A DNA stretch of 64,000 bases from NCBI RefSeq assembly GCF_032854445.1, contig NC_088300.1:8370001-8434000 (forward strand), read 5' to 3'. Below the pieces are notes generated by a model. That model worked only from the letters and a program-made list of their open reading frames with translations, searched no databases and had not been told where the DNA came from. Below are positions 11,901 to 22,265 of the stretch, piece by piece (within the stretch, counting starts at the first letter, position 1; the number at the start of each line of letters is the position of its first letter). The position numbers and the translations under genes are program-made. This stretch comes from Liolophura sinensis. Its lineage: Eukaryota; Mollusca; Polyplacophora; Chitonida; Chitonidae.

Positions 11901-14900
11901 GCAATATGGCACGGTCTCCCAACTGGTTTAGTCCCTAGATGCACAGATTGAGTCAAGCTTGATATTTACCGGTTTTAACCTTGGGTTTCTGCAATGCCCG
12001 CTCAATCCAACAGCCCAACGGATATAGGGAGCTCTGGGGTTAATATCACGCATTTCAAGAGCGCTGGAAACTGATATTTTAATTTTTAAAAATTTAACAT
12101 TTTTTCCCAGATGAAGACATGAAACGTATACACGACCTCATTCCAATGGATCTTTACCAGCAACTTGCAATGAAAGCAGACTTTGAAGACATTAAACGTG
12201 CAGCTAAATTTGTCTTGAGCAACAAGGATGTACATGGCTGTAACGATATAAGGGACTTGTGGGATGTTCTTATGAAGAGGGGATATATAAAAATAGGTGA
12301 CTATGACAAACTCATACAGATACTCAGAGATGCTCGGATGTGTGAATTAAAGAATATCGTTGAAGTTGGTCGAAATAAAATACGAAAAATCTGTGATAAA
12401 GGTAAGTTCTCTTTTTTAACTTTCATTCCCCTTTCATTGCACGTAACCTTTGGACAAGACAACAAATTAATACGAATTCAGATTTTACACAAAAATGAAC
12501 ACAAAAAAATGGATAGCATGAGTTAGTTACAAATGGTGTGAAGAAAGCTGTCTTACAATATTTCTTGTAACATATGATAACAGTTGTCTTCGGGCTATAT
12601 ATTTTACTGTTGTATCTACTACATACACGCTCATGAATTAACTGCACATTTGAAAAAGAATAGATATGAGCTCAGCTCCCATTTTGCTATTTAGATGACA
12701 GATAGAATGGTTTGTCAAGAACTCGACTTAGCACCAATAAACTAACCAAGATGAATGTTTATTTTTCTATTCTTTCAGCGAATACAAACGCCTTCACAAA
12801 TAAGAAACCAGTATTGCCATTGCAACAGCAGGAATCTGGACACATTCTCAAAGCCCTCAGAGAAAAGCCTAGACGTCTACGGAGGAATTCAATGAGTATA
12901 CCCAGTTGTCACATTCACAAGGGGACGAAAGCCGTAGACATACAGAATGATCTCACGGACACCTCGTTGTCAAACGTACCCTTGGTCTTCGTAGAAGTTT
13001 GATAGTTACCTTTGTATTTATTGTAGGAAACTCAAATTCATGCTCAGACAAATGAGACAAAGCAAAACACAGCGAATCTGTGGTAAACAAGGAATATAAA
13101 GGCAGCTTCCACCTTTATCAAATTCACTTAAAATGCGTGAGGCCTGTCATTGGTTATTTACAACAAATTCAGAAACAAATTACTATTCAAGTTATGTTCG
13201 GATACATAATGGGTATGGTTTATGATATAAACAGCAGAAATAACGGAAGTATGATTCTCCATGGATTTGTGGCACGTATAAAAAACAAACTGATGCCCAA
13301 TGGTAAATCAAAGGTAGAAGAATTTGTAGGAAGTAAAGATAACATCTATGGTTCAGAATGCACAACTGCAGGCTGGGATCCCTGTTAACTCCTGTTCTGA
13401 ACTGCCCGTCGTATTTTCGTAAAGCGAAGCCGCATTTTACAAACCGATTTGTATTAAGCTCAAGATCTAGCTGACTTTCTGGGGATGGCATTCCAAGTAG
13501 ATGACCGAAAAAAAAAAAACAAACAAAAAAAACAACATTGGTCCAGATTTTCATTCGAATCTATCTACTTGAGAACAGCACACTGCTCTCGGTTCACTCG
13601 GTTAAGCTCGAAGGTACCACACCTTATCATTTATTTCTAGCGTCTGTATGTTAAAGGATTCTGCAGACCATAATTTGATTTTGATCTGCGACACGCGCGT
13701 CCAGGCCTTCGCAACTGCTATTCAAGGGGTGTAGGCCAGAAGTATGAACAGAATAAGCGAATGTTGGTAATGCTTGTGACAAAGAGGGTAACGACCCAGT
13801 TGGAGATTATCACACAATTCCTCTGTACAGGAGTGACGTCAGCAGGTTCACGTTTCTTCTTGCGAGAGAACGCGAGTTTGCGAGAGTCAGGCGTTGTCCC
13901 CATGTTGTGTAATAGTACACTCCAGTTCGAATCAGATGAACAGCATAAAATATTCCAGTAAAATGCTAAAAAAAAAAACCCAGTTAGCTGGAAGGTAATA
14001 AATATGTTAAGGTAAATTTTTGTCCAAAGTGATCAACATTTAGCGTCAATTTTTGTCCAAAAAAGTTTAGTTCTTTCCGTCCGAGGAAAATAGTGGCACT
14101 TAACAGACACGTGATCAATGATAAGATGCATGTTTTCAGCTCTGAAGAATTTGACAGCTCCTTGGGTGTCTTATGTTGCACACTTTTACAGTGTATCATG
14201 TGAAGTACGTTTATCACAGATATAGTGTTAATTTACATTGTTAAGCCCACAGCTTAGGCTGCACGAAATGCTGCTCTATCGGTACATTGCCGCAAGTACA
14301 TTCAGTACCTTGTAACAGGTACATTCAGTGCATTACTACAGGTACAGTGTGCAATTTACTACAGGTACTTTCAGTACATTGCCGCAGGTACATTCAGTAC
14401 GTTGGCATGGGCGGCCGTACGTGGGAAGTTCTGTCAGCAACCTGCGGATGGTCGTGGGTTTCTCCCGGGCTCTGCCCGGTTTCCTTCCACCATAATGCTG
14501 GCCGCCGTCGTATAAGTGAAATCTTCTTGAGTACGGCGTAAAACACCAATCAAATAAATAAATCAAATACGTTGCCATGGATACATTCAGTACATTACTA
14601 CAGGTACAGTGTGCAATTTGCCGCAGGTACATTCTGTGCATTGCCGCAGGCACGTTCAGTACGTTGTAACTTGTACATTCAGTACATTGCTGCAGGTACA
14701 TTCAGTGCGGTGTTACAGGTACATTCAGTATGTTTTTACGGGTACATGGGGTCAATTGCTACAGGTGCGGTCAATTGTTACAGTTACATTCAGTACGTTG
14801 CTACAGGTACATATTGTACATTATTACAGATACTGTCATTATATATTGTTACAAGTACATTCAGTACGTTGCTACAGGTACACATTTACGTACGTTGCTA

Positions 14901-17144
14901 CTGATATACATTCACATACGTTGCTTCAGGTTACATTACTTCACAAGGAATAATGTATTTTTCATTTTCAGAATTTACTTCCCTTGGCAATATAGAGATT
15001 TGACGCGAGTTGGGACGCTAATCCTAGTTATGAACTGAACATGATTGTTTTGTGGTTGACTGCATTGTGCTTTAGAAACTTCACCACGTATTCATTTTAT
15101 GTTATAATTTATTTTTTAAGTCGCCTCTTCGAAAGGAACAAACTTCCCAACGGAAGAGTCCAGTCCCCAAACTTTTGAATGGGATCACAAGATGGACCCA
15201 CATTCGGATCAACCAGGTGAGAAATGCTGGGCTATTAAGTAGTCTTCAGTCAAGTACGGTGGATGACTTAAAGTTTACTTTCGCACGATCTGAGTTGGCG
15301 GCAAGATGACAGAAGACAATGATTAGTCCCCTGCTCGTTTCATTACCCTGCAAGGCACTTAGCAGGGCTGGCTGCTAATCCTCGCCACATGCGGGCAAGT
15401 AACTGACAGTAAGGTGTGCAGGTCTCCCAACTAGTAGAACATGTACATCTCTAAATACATATGAATGCAATCGAAAAATGTAATAAGAAAATATAAGCGA
15501 AAAATATCTGTCATCAGTTTTCCGTGTCCATGAAATTCCGATTTAATATGTCAGTCAACACGCACCTTTTGCTTCTTTATAATCGCAACTGTCCTCATGT
15601 TGCAGAAGAGTGCCTTTTTCGGCGGTTTTTTTTTATTTTAGTTTTTTTTTTAATATCGGTTACCTCCATTAAACACAGAAAACATACTCCACGTAAGGGG
15701 CCCGAAAACTCCCACAATTTACTTTTACCCCTATTTGGTAGCACTGTGTGCGAGTCCGTCATATCGGGAGACAGGATTTGTTTGAGTTGCTATCACATTA
15801 GGAGTTCGCACAATATCGTCACTGGTTTTATGAACAAAATGTTGTATGATTTCCTGTATACACTTCTGCCCAAACGAGATTTAGGTGTCGCCAGCGACAG
15901 ATAACATTATTGTTTTGCCTCTCGCCAGCAAAAATCACGTAACTGATGGGTCGAAACGTGGAAATTTTGAGTCCTGTGATTGAAAGCGTCTTTTATCTAT
16001 ACATGTATACAACGTCACTTTGGGCGGAAGTGGGCTTTCAAATTACGCCAGAATGAATAAATGTTTAGCTGCAGCGGTGCAAGCGCAAGTGTGCAGGTGT
16101 CGCTTTGATCACATTTTGACATCTTCAACTCGTCTGGTCGTAGGCAAAGTTTGCGAGTATGAGTTGTGCTATATTCTGCTAGAGCTTTGTAGACAGGTTA
16201 AAAACGGATATTTGACATGATACTCCACATGCGTAAAGGTACTGGGTAGTCATGCCTAATCTCCACAGGGTTTGCTTCCAAATTCCCAGTCATCACAATA
16301 TAACGATAATGAAACAGTCAACTTGTTGCGAAATGCATGTACTAAAATTATTATGATTAAAACTGAAGAAACCAGTTACTGTTGGTGGTAGGAGCATAGA
16401 CTAACTGCTCAGTGAAGCATGAGCGTGTTTATTACATTCGTGAACTGTCAGTATAATCCCCTGTCCACCCCTGATGCTCCCCCGCGGCGATCAGTCCGTA
16501 AAAACCACAACCAAACGCAGTGAATCTTGCAATACACTTTCCGAGTCCCAGGGTGAAACTTCAGGTCATTTACTGTATGAACTTTAGGCTAGAGACCAGT
16601 ACCATTTATCTTGTTAAGAAGGTTGATGGGTTGATAACAAAGACCTTAAAAGCTGGCGAAATCAAGATCAACATAGTGAAATAAAACTCAGAACAAATGC
16701 TGTCACATTAGATTCTTGAAGTCTTACACCTATGTATCCCCTGCGGCTCACATACGAGCACGAGCACGTTACCAGAATCATGTGTGAGAAGATACAGTTT
16801 TGAGAACTCTTTTGTGTAAATGTAAATCAAGGTACATGGTGTCTTTGAGATGTCAGGTGATTTTCACAGAGTTGTCTCCCTTACGTCTGATTTTTAAAAA
16901 CTTTGTTTGCGGGAAGGCGCCTATTAACATACAATGTGGATACAATTTGTCTGCATATTACTTATTAGCTATACCTTCTCTGTGGTTAATATTCTTTTTC
17001 CAATGTCTTCATCAATTCTTGTTTGCAGCAACAGGTGATGGTAGCTCAACAGCACGGATGAGTAATTCAGTCGATTTATCAGTCGATTTAGCAACGAACC
17101 TTAAACGTCTGCAGCTGGAACCGCATTCCGAAAGCTCGCCATAG
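8653..17144 (+). CDS. SAM-SAM-DED adaptor-like protein (multi-exon gene model)
   Basis: Model: coding parts 8653-8938, 10745-11020, 12111-12401, 15121-15216 and 17029-17144, about 354 codons. Every intron falls in phase 1 and the frame stays open to a TAG at 17142-17144. Exons 1 and 2 each encode a roughly 60-residue helical domain with the same spacing (L..(H/Y)D..S..AL.H, then ELS(I/V)G, then an I..L helix), resembling SAM domains. Exon 3 encodes a DED-like domain. Exons 4 and 5 give a Ser/Thr/Glu-rich tail. SAM and DED modules assemble adaptor complexes in apoptosis and innate immunity in other animals, so a cytosolic adaptor role is inferred. No enzymatic domain was seen. The weakest point is the exon 2 donor (GC at 11021 or GT at 11141). 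The gene lies tail-to-tail with the CASD1-like gene. Confidence 0.65.
9585..9668 (-). mobile_element. tRNA-like SINE head remnant
   Basis: On the minus strand, an A-box-like gatcgagtggttaagac and a B-box-like gggttcattccc lie at the spacing of a long-variable-arm tRNA, starting near 9668 and ending near 9585. No acceptor stem could be closed convincingly, so this is more likely a SINE head or tRNA pseudogene than a functional tRNA. Confidence 0.4.
10151..10187. other. Perfect 13-bp hairpin
   Basis: The arm aaatgtatcgttc (10151-10163) and its exact complement gaacgatacattt (10175-10187) are separated by 11 bases. It lies in intron 1 of the SAM-DED gene. It may be a foldback element or an RNA structure; no flanking duplication was seen. 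Confidence 0.8.
10745..11020 (+). CDS. SAM-DED gene exon 2: second SAM-like domain
   Basis: The acceptor ttttccag ends at 10744, and the exon opens with two bases that complete the split codon from exon 1. The encoded domain (about 65 residues) aligns by eye with that of exon 1, and its ELSVGQR turn matches the ELSIG of exon 1, so the pair looks like an exon duplication. The 3' end is uncertain. A GC donor GTG|GCAAGC at 11021 keeps phase 1 and stops soon after the domain, as exon 1 does. A GT donor at 11141 (ATAG|GTATAG) also keeps phase 1 but adds 40 residues of non-domain-like sequence. GT sites at 11003 and 11018 are in phase but weak. Confidence 0.65.
11436..11505 (-). mobile_element. SINE-A tail fragment, diverged
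   Basis: The order tttatttatttgtttgaatggtg, ttttgcgccatgctcaagaat matches the 3' end of SINE-A in minus orientation, with several substitutions. It lies in intron 2 of the SAM-DED gene. Confidence 0.7.
11506..12110. other. Remainder of intron 2, SAM-DED gene
   Basis: AT-rich intron sequence with no open frame of note. It ends in a polypyrimidine-rich acceptor tttttcccag at 12110. Confidence 0.5.
12111..12401 (+). CDS. SAM-DED gene exon 3: death-effector-like domain
   Basis: The exon is bounded by tttttcccag and a consensus donor AAAG|GTAAGT at 12402, with phase 1 at both ends. Its 96 codons encode a compact helical domain. The segment IRDLWDVLMKRGYIKIGDY, followed by LIQIL and a CELKNIVE helix, has the spacing of DED helices 4-6 (LF..L...G.l..gd...L..lL......dL). 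DEDs mediate homotypic interactions in FADD and caspase-8-type complexes. There is no CARD- or caspase-like sequence next to it. An alternative is another death-fold member; the helical pattern favours DED. Confidence 0.7.
12779..13002 (+). CDS. SAM-DED gene alternative terminal exon
   Basis: An acceptor attctttcag at 12778 is followed by an open frame in phase 1, exactly what exon 3 supplies. The frame runs 75 codons to TGA at 13000-13002 and is rich in Lys, Arg, Ser and Gln, without a recognised domain. If spliced from exon 3 it would replace the tail encoded by exons 4 and 5 and give a shorter isoform. A possible internal donor at 12896 (ATGA|GTATAC) would also keep phase 1 and make it a cassette exon. 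No clear AATAAA was found downstream. Confidence 0.45.
13003..14282. other. Intron sequence, nothing recognised
   Basis: Several open frames of 60-120 codons occur on both strands, but they overlap each other and lack motifs or splice context. Short A-rich runs occur at about 13507-13532 and 13969-13978. Confidence 0.4.
14283..14940. repeat. 23-bp minisatellite interrupted by a SINE
   Basis: Repeat of a 23-bp unit of the type gttgctacaggtacattcagtac; acattcag recurs at 14298 and 14321, and the aligned position recurs at 14344. Units vary in the tRxCGYAG part. The array is split by the SINE at 14411-14567. It gives rise to several Tyr/Cys/Thr-rich open frames in different registers that are artefacts of the repeat. 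It lies within an intron of the SAM-DED gene. Confidence 0.85.
14411..14567 (+). mobile_element. 5'-truncated SINE-A with target-site duplication
   Basis: Contains the SINE-A core (cgtacgtgggaag, caacctgcggatggtcgtgg, gccgccgtcgtataagtg) and tail (aacaccaatcaaataaataa) but not the tRNA-like head. It is flanked by 13-bp duplications, tacgttggcatgg at 14398-14410 and tacgttgccatgg at 14568-14580, with one mismatch. A truncated 5' end plus a duplication is the signature of LINE-machinery insertion. Confidence 0.9.
15121..15216 (+). CDS. SAM-DED gene exon 4: linker
   Basis: The acceptor attttttaag at 15120 and donor CCAG|GTGAGA at 15217 enclose 96 bases, phase 1 at both ends. The frame encodes about 32 residues, Ser/Thr/Glu/Pro rich, with no domain. 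It is called on splice sites and phase agreement with exons 3 and 5, not on homology. Confidence 0.6.
15217..17028. other. Intron 4 of the SAM-DED gene
   Basis: No gene or repeat family was recognised. The open frames (for example 15524-15904) lack motifs. It ends in cttgtttgcag at 17028. Confidence 0.5.
17029..17144 (+). CDS. SAM-DED gene exon 5: C-terminal tail
   Basis: It begins after ttgtttgcag in phase 1 and runs 38 codons to TAG at 17142-17144. The tail is Ser/Thr/Leu-rich and includes two consecutive SVDL motifs followed by a short amphipathic NLKRLQLE stretch. No polyadenylation signal was identified with confidence in the following 300 bases. Confidence 0.6.
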
Positions 17145-17214
17145 AAAGGACCTCATGCAGCAAGGCAACCGGGAGCCAACTTCTTCTGACAGGCCGTTTG
17201 AGGAGATGCCCATA

Positions 17215-17900
17215 GGCCAAGAGTCAAATCTTTGTGACAGATTTCCAAAGAGATGACATTGGGAGCGGAGTCAATCCTTTTGAACGACCATCTTTTGATG
17301 CCCAAAAGACGGGAGTCGAGTCCTTGTGAACGAGCGTTTAAATGTCCGTAAGAGAGGAGTTAAATCCTTGTGACAAACTGTATAAGGAATTGGTGTTAGG
17401 CCTTAAATCAAACCCTTGTGAACGAGAGTCTAAGATGATATAAGACAGACGTCCAGTCCGTGTGACAAACTGCATAAGGAGTCAAGCTCTTGTGAGAGAG
17501 TGTCTAAGATGCTCCTAAGACAGATGTCAAATCATTGTGGCAAGATGTAAAAGGAATTGATGTTAGGCCTGAAAGCAAACTCTTGTGAACAAGCGTTTAA
17601 ATGCCCGTAAGAGAGGAGCTAAATCCTTGTTACAAACAGTATAAGGAATTGCTCTTAGGCCTGGGATCAAATCCGTGTGAACGAGAGTCTAAATGCCCGT
17701 AAGAGAGGAGTTAAATCCTTGTGACAGACTTTATAAGAAATTGGGCCTAAACCTTTAATCAAATCCTTGTAAACGAGAGTGTAAATGCTCAAATCTGACC
17801 GACTACAGAGCATTATGCCCTGAATGAAATCCTTTTGTCACATCGAGAAGAGAGCCTTATGAAGCGAATCAAATCCTTGTGTCAGACGGTGTTGAGAGCC
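17215..17900. repeat. Irregular minisatellite downstream of the SAM-DED gene
   Basis: Units built from aaatccttgtgacaaactg, tataaggaattg and gaacgagagtctaaatgccc recur at irregular spacing (half-units of roughly 45-50 bases). Units are diverged and rearranged. It begins shortly after the stop codon, so part of it may be in the 3' UTR. Confidence 0.75.
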
Positions 17901-18119
17901 TTATGCCGTGAAAAAATCCGTCTGCCAGACCAACCAGATACACCAACCTGTGTTGACCACCAGACAGCATTTTCTTGTGGTGAGGTTTGCAACAGAGACT
18001 GGGGGCTATGTTTTAACATATTTGCGTAACTGACAAACCCATAGATTGTGTAAATTTCTACAAAAATTCTTTCACTTTTATTATAGAAAGCTATACAAGC
18101 CCATCGTGCTTTTTAAATC

Positions 18120-18290
18120 ATGATCAGCAAGTCAGACATGGGGAAGTTGGTTAGTAACTTGTCAAAGGTCGGTGGTTTACCCCAAATATTCCGGTTACCT
18201 CCAGTCATAAAGCTAACCGTCTTCGTGCAAGTGTGCTTTAGAATTGTGTTAACAGCAATCAAATAAATACGTAAATAAGTCATTAAGAAT
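18120..18290 (+). mobile_element. Degenerate SINE-like core and tail
   Basis: The order ggttagtaacttgtcaaagg, tcggtggttta, cggttacctcc, gtcataaagctaaccgtc, and the tail cagcaatcaaataaatac, resembles the core at 425-520 joined to a SINE-A-like tail. The head was not recognised. Confidence 0.45.
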
Positions 18291-18990
18291 CTTTTTGAAT
18301 CTTGAATAAGCGGATTATGTCTTCGTGAGCTCGATATACGGGTGTAAAGGGTGTCGCACTAACTACTTATAGTGTGAGGTAGTTGTATACTGATGTTCTC
18401 AGGTCTGGGTCATTTTATGGATATATCTCTTGTTTATTTCAAGAGAAGTCGGCCAACTGGCTGCGAACTTAATAAAATCGTATATGTACGCTCGTGGCAA
18501 TAACGTACCAGAATCAGAATTCTAGGTACTATATCGTTACGTTGGATATGTGAACGATTGACCCGCTGTGAGACCTACATATTCAAAGTCACTGTGCACT
18601 TTATATTGTGACAGAGCATTCGGGAGGACTGAATTGAGCCGTCTGTCCAGATCACCATATAACATTCATGCAACACGACAGGGTAAGCCTACTTTTGTAT
18701 ATATAACAGTAATATAAAAGATGTCCAGATTTTGCTACTGGTTCTAACTATAAAAAATATAACCTGTTTAAATAGTACATTACTGGGAGGGCTCCAGAAA
18801 AATGTAATAATGACTTTAAATCCACCAAAACAATAGATTTACTGCCCTATCCAATTTCCAGCTAGCGGCCCGGTACGGTTCAGCGGGTTCAACGTCACAG
18901 AGGGCCAACCCCAGGCTATCTAGGCTCTACAACCTGGGCATTATACGTATTAAAACCATTCCATTTTTAGATGCACTGTAGCGAGTTATT
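18291..18990. other. No recognised feature
   Basis: AT-rich, with short frames only on both strands. It lies between the SINE-like remnant and the SINE cluster that starts near 19000. Confidence 0.4.
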
Positions 18991-19011
18991 TCCAACCCCA
19001 CTAGCAATATA

Positions 19012-19281
19012 TTTATTTATTTATTTATTTGATTGGTGTTTTACGCCGTACTCAAGAATATTTCACCTATACGACGGCTTCCAGCATTATGGTGGGTGGA
19101 AACCGGGCAGAACCCGGGGGAAACCCACGACCATCTGCAGGTTGCTGACAGACTTTCCCACGTACGATCGGAGAGGAAGCCAGCATGAGCTGGACTTGAA
19201 CTCACACCGACCGCATTGGTGAGAGACTCCTGGGTCATTATGCTGCGCTAGCGTGCTAACCAACTGAGCCACAGAGGCCCC
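19012..19281 (-). mobile_element. Full-length SINE-A with 12-bp target-site duplication
   Basis: On the minus strand this tRNA-derived SINE starts at 19281 with a tRNA-like head (A box tggctcagttggtta, B box gagttcaagtcc), then the core, and a tail of TAAA/ATAA repeats at 19012. It is flanked by a perfect actagcaatata duplication at 19000-19011 and 19282-19293. Small open frames on both strands inside it are not genes. Confidence 0.9.
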
Positions 19282-19291
19282 ACTAGCAATA

Positions 19292-19530
19292 TAGGGTGAA
19301 TGAGTGAGTGCTTGGGATTTAACGTCGTATTTAACAATTTTTCAGTTATATGACGACGAAGCAGCCCTTGGAGTGCATGCAATGTGCCTCCTTGTTGCAG
19401 GACGGGTTTCCATCTTTCAGGTGGTTTTCTCCAGTTGTTGCACTCCCCCTTATTGCTGAACGCCAAGCGAGGAAGATACACCTTCCTGTGATAAGTGGAC
19501 GCTCTATCAACTGAGCCATCGCGGCCGGTC
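19292..19530 (-). mobile_element. SINE-B copy with internal deletion, inserted beside SINE-A
   Basis: SINE-B carries a tRNA-like head on its 5' side (right end here, complement of ggctcagttgatagagcg) and the long body tttaacgtcgta, tgacgacgaa, gtgcctccttgttgcaggac. The flank actagcaata recurs at 19531-19540, giving a 10-bp duplication with 19282-19291. This copy lacks part of the body seen in other copies. Confidence 0.8.
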
Positions 19531-19540
19531 ACTAGCAATA

Positions 19541-19886
19541 GGATTGAGTGAGTGAGTCCTTGGGGTTTAACGTCGTACTTTACAATTTTTGAGGTATTTG
19601 ACGACGAAGGAGTCCTTAGAGTGCAAATAATGTGCCTCCTTGCTACAGGACGGATTTCCACCGCTACTTCACTGAGACGACCTACCGAAGACATGTAAGC
19701 ACCACCGCTCGAGCAATTATACTGATACGTGTCAACCAGTCATTGCACTATCCCCTTAATGCTGAACTCAAAGCGAGGACGTTAGAACTTCCTCTTTTTG
19801 AAGGTCTTAAGTGTGACCCGACCCACGTTTGCCCCTGGATCTACCGCCCCTGAAGTGGACGCTCTACCACCTATGCTATCGTGGCT
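19541..19886 (-). mobile_element. Near full-length SINE-B copy
   Basis: Same family as 19292-19530, with the complete body. The segment tgaagtggacgctctaccac near the right end is the complement of the tRNA-like head. It abuts the preceding duplication at 19540. No right-hand duplication was recognised. Confidence 0.8.
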
Positions 19887-19976
19887 TGTTCTAGGTAAGA
19901 TATAGCTTTAACCTGTTTATCTAAATTTGACCGTTATTTACTATTTTTTCCCTCTGTCCGCTTCACAACAAATAGC

Positions 19977-20167
19977 AGTCGCTGTGAGTCCAGCTCATGG
20001 CTTCCTCTGCGCTCGTACGTGACAAGGTCTTCCAGCTACCTGCAGATGGTCGTGGGTTTCTCCTGGCCCTGCCCGGTTTCGTTCCAGCATAATGCTGGCC
20101 GCCGTCCTATAAGTGAAATATTATTGAGCACGGCATGAAACATCAATCAAATTAATAAATAAATATA
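19977..20167 (+). mobile_element. SINE-A, head truncated
   Basis: Plus orientation. It begins inside the head at gctgtgagtccagctcatgg (B-box region), then core and tail ending aatcaaattaataaataaata. The A box is absent, consistent with 5' truncation. Confidence 0.8.
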
Positions 20168-20289
20168 AATACATGCATGTATGATTTGGACAGAGATTTG
20201 CTATATATCAGTTTTCAGTTCAGTAAAGTTTCAGGTTTTAGTCGACTGTGGCCCTATAGTAGCCAAATCTTTCGAGTTCAACTGTATTA

Positions 20290-20632
20290 ATTCCTCTCAT
20301 AGCTCTCAGCCATAAAGTTCGCTTCGGGAGCGGTAGATCCAGGGTCAATCCTGGGTCGAGTCACACCTAAGACTTCAAAAGAGGATTCCTCGCATGGCGT
20401 TCAGCATTAAGGCAGCGACTGGTTGACTTGTATCAGTATAATAGCTCGAGCGGGCCGGCATACTTGCCTCCGGTAAGGCGTCTCAGTGAAGCAGCACTAG
20501 ATAAAAGAGCGGTGGAAATCCGCTCTGCAACAAGGAGGCACATTACATACACTCTAAGGACTCCTTCGTCGTCATGTGACTCGAAAATTGTTGAGTACGA
20601 CGTTAGACCCTAAGCACTCACTCACTCGGTCA
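20290..20632 (+). mobile_element. SINE-B copy, plus orientation
   Basis: The head (about 20298-20365) shows agctctcagcc and a B box gggtcaatcctgggtcga. It is followed by the body in reverse order to the 19541-19886 copy, ending cactcactcactcgg. The next SINE-A is inserted directly after it. Confidence 0.8.
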
Positions 20633-20645
20633 TAAAATGGCGAGA

Positions 20646-20908
20646 TTTATTTGTTTATTTATTTGATTGGTGTTTTACGCCGTACTCAAGAATATTTCAC
20701 TTCTACGACGGCGGCCAGCATTGTGGTGGGTGGAAACCGGGCAGAGCCCGGGGGAAACCCATGACCATCCGCAGGTTGCTGAGAGACCTTCCCACGTACG
20801 GCCGGAAAGGAAGCCAGCATGAGCTGGACTTCACAGCGACCGCATTGGTGAGACTCCTGGGTCATTACGCTGCGCTAGCGTGCTAACCTACTGAGCCACG
20901 GAGGCCCC
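20646..20908 (-). mobile_element. Full-length SINE-A with 13-bp target-site duplication
   Basis: Minus-strand copy: head starts at 20908, tail (taaataaacaaata type) at 20646. A perfect 13-bp duplication taaaatggcgaga occurs at 20633-20645 and 20909-20921. The target lay immediately beyond the end of the SINE-B at 20290-20632. Confidence 0.9.
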
Positions 20909-21042
20909 TAAAATGGCGAGAGGAAATATGGCTATTGCATTTTTTTGTAGTTTATTTTTTTTGGTGATTGTACTCATGCAGTCTAACCTTATGGACAACG
21001 ATAAAGATTGTGTTCATTTAGTTCAGCATGTAAGTGACAGTG

Positions 21043-21285
21043 TGACAAGGCTAAATATTGTGCTCAGTCCAATCTTACATACTGAATGTTCGACAAGGCT
21101 AAATATTGTGCTCAGTCCAATCTTATAGACTGAATGTTTGACAAGGCTAAATATTGTGCTCAATCCAATCTTACAGACTGAATGTTTGACAAGGCTAAAT
21201 ATTGTGCTCAGTCCAATCTTATAGACTGAATGTTTGACAAGGCTAAATATTGTGCTCAGTCCAATCTTATAGACTGAATGTCTGA
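21043..21285. repeat. 48-bp satellite, array A (about 5 units)
   Basis: Units of 48 bp of the type gacaaggctaaatattgtg, ctcagtccaatcttatagac, tgaatgttt. Because 48 is divisible by three and one minus-strand register lacks stops, the array gives an 88-codon frame with a 16-residue period. The same monomer family recurs at 62355-62850. Confidence 0.9.
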
Positions 21286-21840
21286 TCACTGCATTATGTA
21301 TATGCTCAAATCAGACACACAGGGGCATGGCAATCCTTGTTATTCTGTATATGTATAAAGGTGAGACACGAAGACTTGGTAATCCATCCTGATAACAGGG
21401 TCCAGGAGCCATAGACTAGGTAACACATCCATGTCATTACGTCCTGTATTTGTTCAGAGGAGAGATACAGAGACTTGGCGACCCCGTCCCGAGTATTTGC
21501 ATCCTGTATCTACTCAGAGGAGTAACTAGTAACACAGCTGACAGCCCACAATGATTCAGACAGTTTACATCTCGCAACAATTTTTATGATGCGATGCGTT
21601 TCTCTGGTTTTGGCAAAGCCAGTTCACCAGTATTTGACTTTTCTGAAATAAATAAGGTAATATAAAATAATGTAAAATAACAGCCTGCATGAGTATGAAC
21701 AAAACAGTGACATCAAGAGTGTATGTCGCTTATGGACCACGCAACATATTATTCGTTTTCCAACTTTAAACTTTGACAAAAACGGCTGAATGAAATTCCA
21801 TTCAGTTGAAAAAATCTGCTAAAATCTTGTTGTTTTCACG
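21286..21840. other. No recognised feature
   Basis: Contains weak direct similarity between segments around 21355-21420, 21430-21490 and 21495-21530 (cagagga, gagacttgg), perhaps an old repeat. No gene seen. Confidence 0.35.
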
Positions 21841-21848
21841 CGACTTAC

Positions 21849-22085
21849 TGATTGATTGATGTTAAAGCCATTGTGAAGAATTCCTACATATATGACATTT
21901 GTCTGGTTTATTAGTACAGGCAAACGCGATGTATTCGGAGTAATGAACGTCAGGTACTGCCAAGCTTATTGACAAAGACAAAGCTGCAAAAACCATGAGG
22001 TGGGGATTCGAACACGCGACCTCATAAGTCAGACGCCCCGGGCTGCAACGAGCCAACCGAGTAACTATCTAGGCCACCAAGACGT
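21849..22085 (-). mobile_element. tRNA-derived SINE, third family
   Basis: Read on the minus strand from 22085 there is an A-box-like tggcctagatagttactcgg and a near-consensus B box gtgttcgaatcccc. A non-tRNA body follows, and a tail atcaatcaatcag ends near 21849. Body and tail differ from SINE-A and SINE-B, so it is a separate family. No duplication was recognised. Confidence 0.65.
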
Positions 22086-22265
22086 AGTTTGACTGTGTTT
22101 ATATGTTTGTGAAACTCCTCGTTGAAAAGGAAACCAGACGTGGCTAACTTTCAAGGTGTTCTGAAGCTGTCTGCACATCGAACAACCTGGTTGCCAATCT
22201 TATGTGGTTGATTGTGTATATATGTTGAACCTGGTAATGGAACTAAAACGACCGTACGTGTACGT

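Noticed and set aside
8653-12401. SAM-DED gene considered as a caspase or toxin-antitoxin-like system
   Set aside because: No protease, nuclease or other catalytic motif appears in the exons found.
19971-20120. tRNA-like B box in SINE heads as candidate tRNA genes
   Set aside because: Heads join directly to SINE cores and lack a closed acceptor stem; they are SINE promoters rather than tRNA genes.
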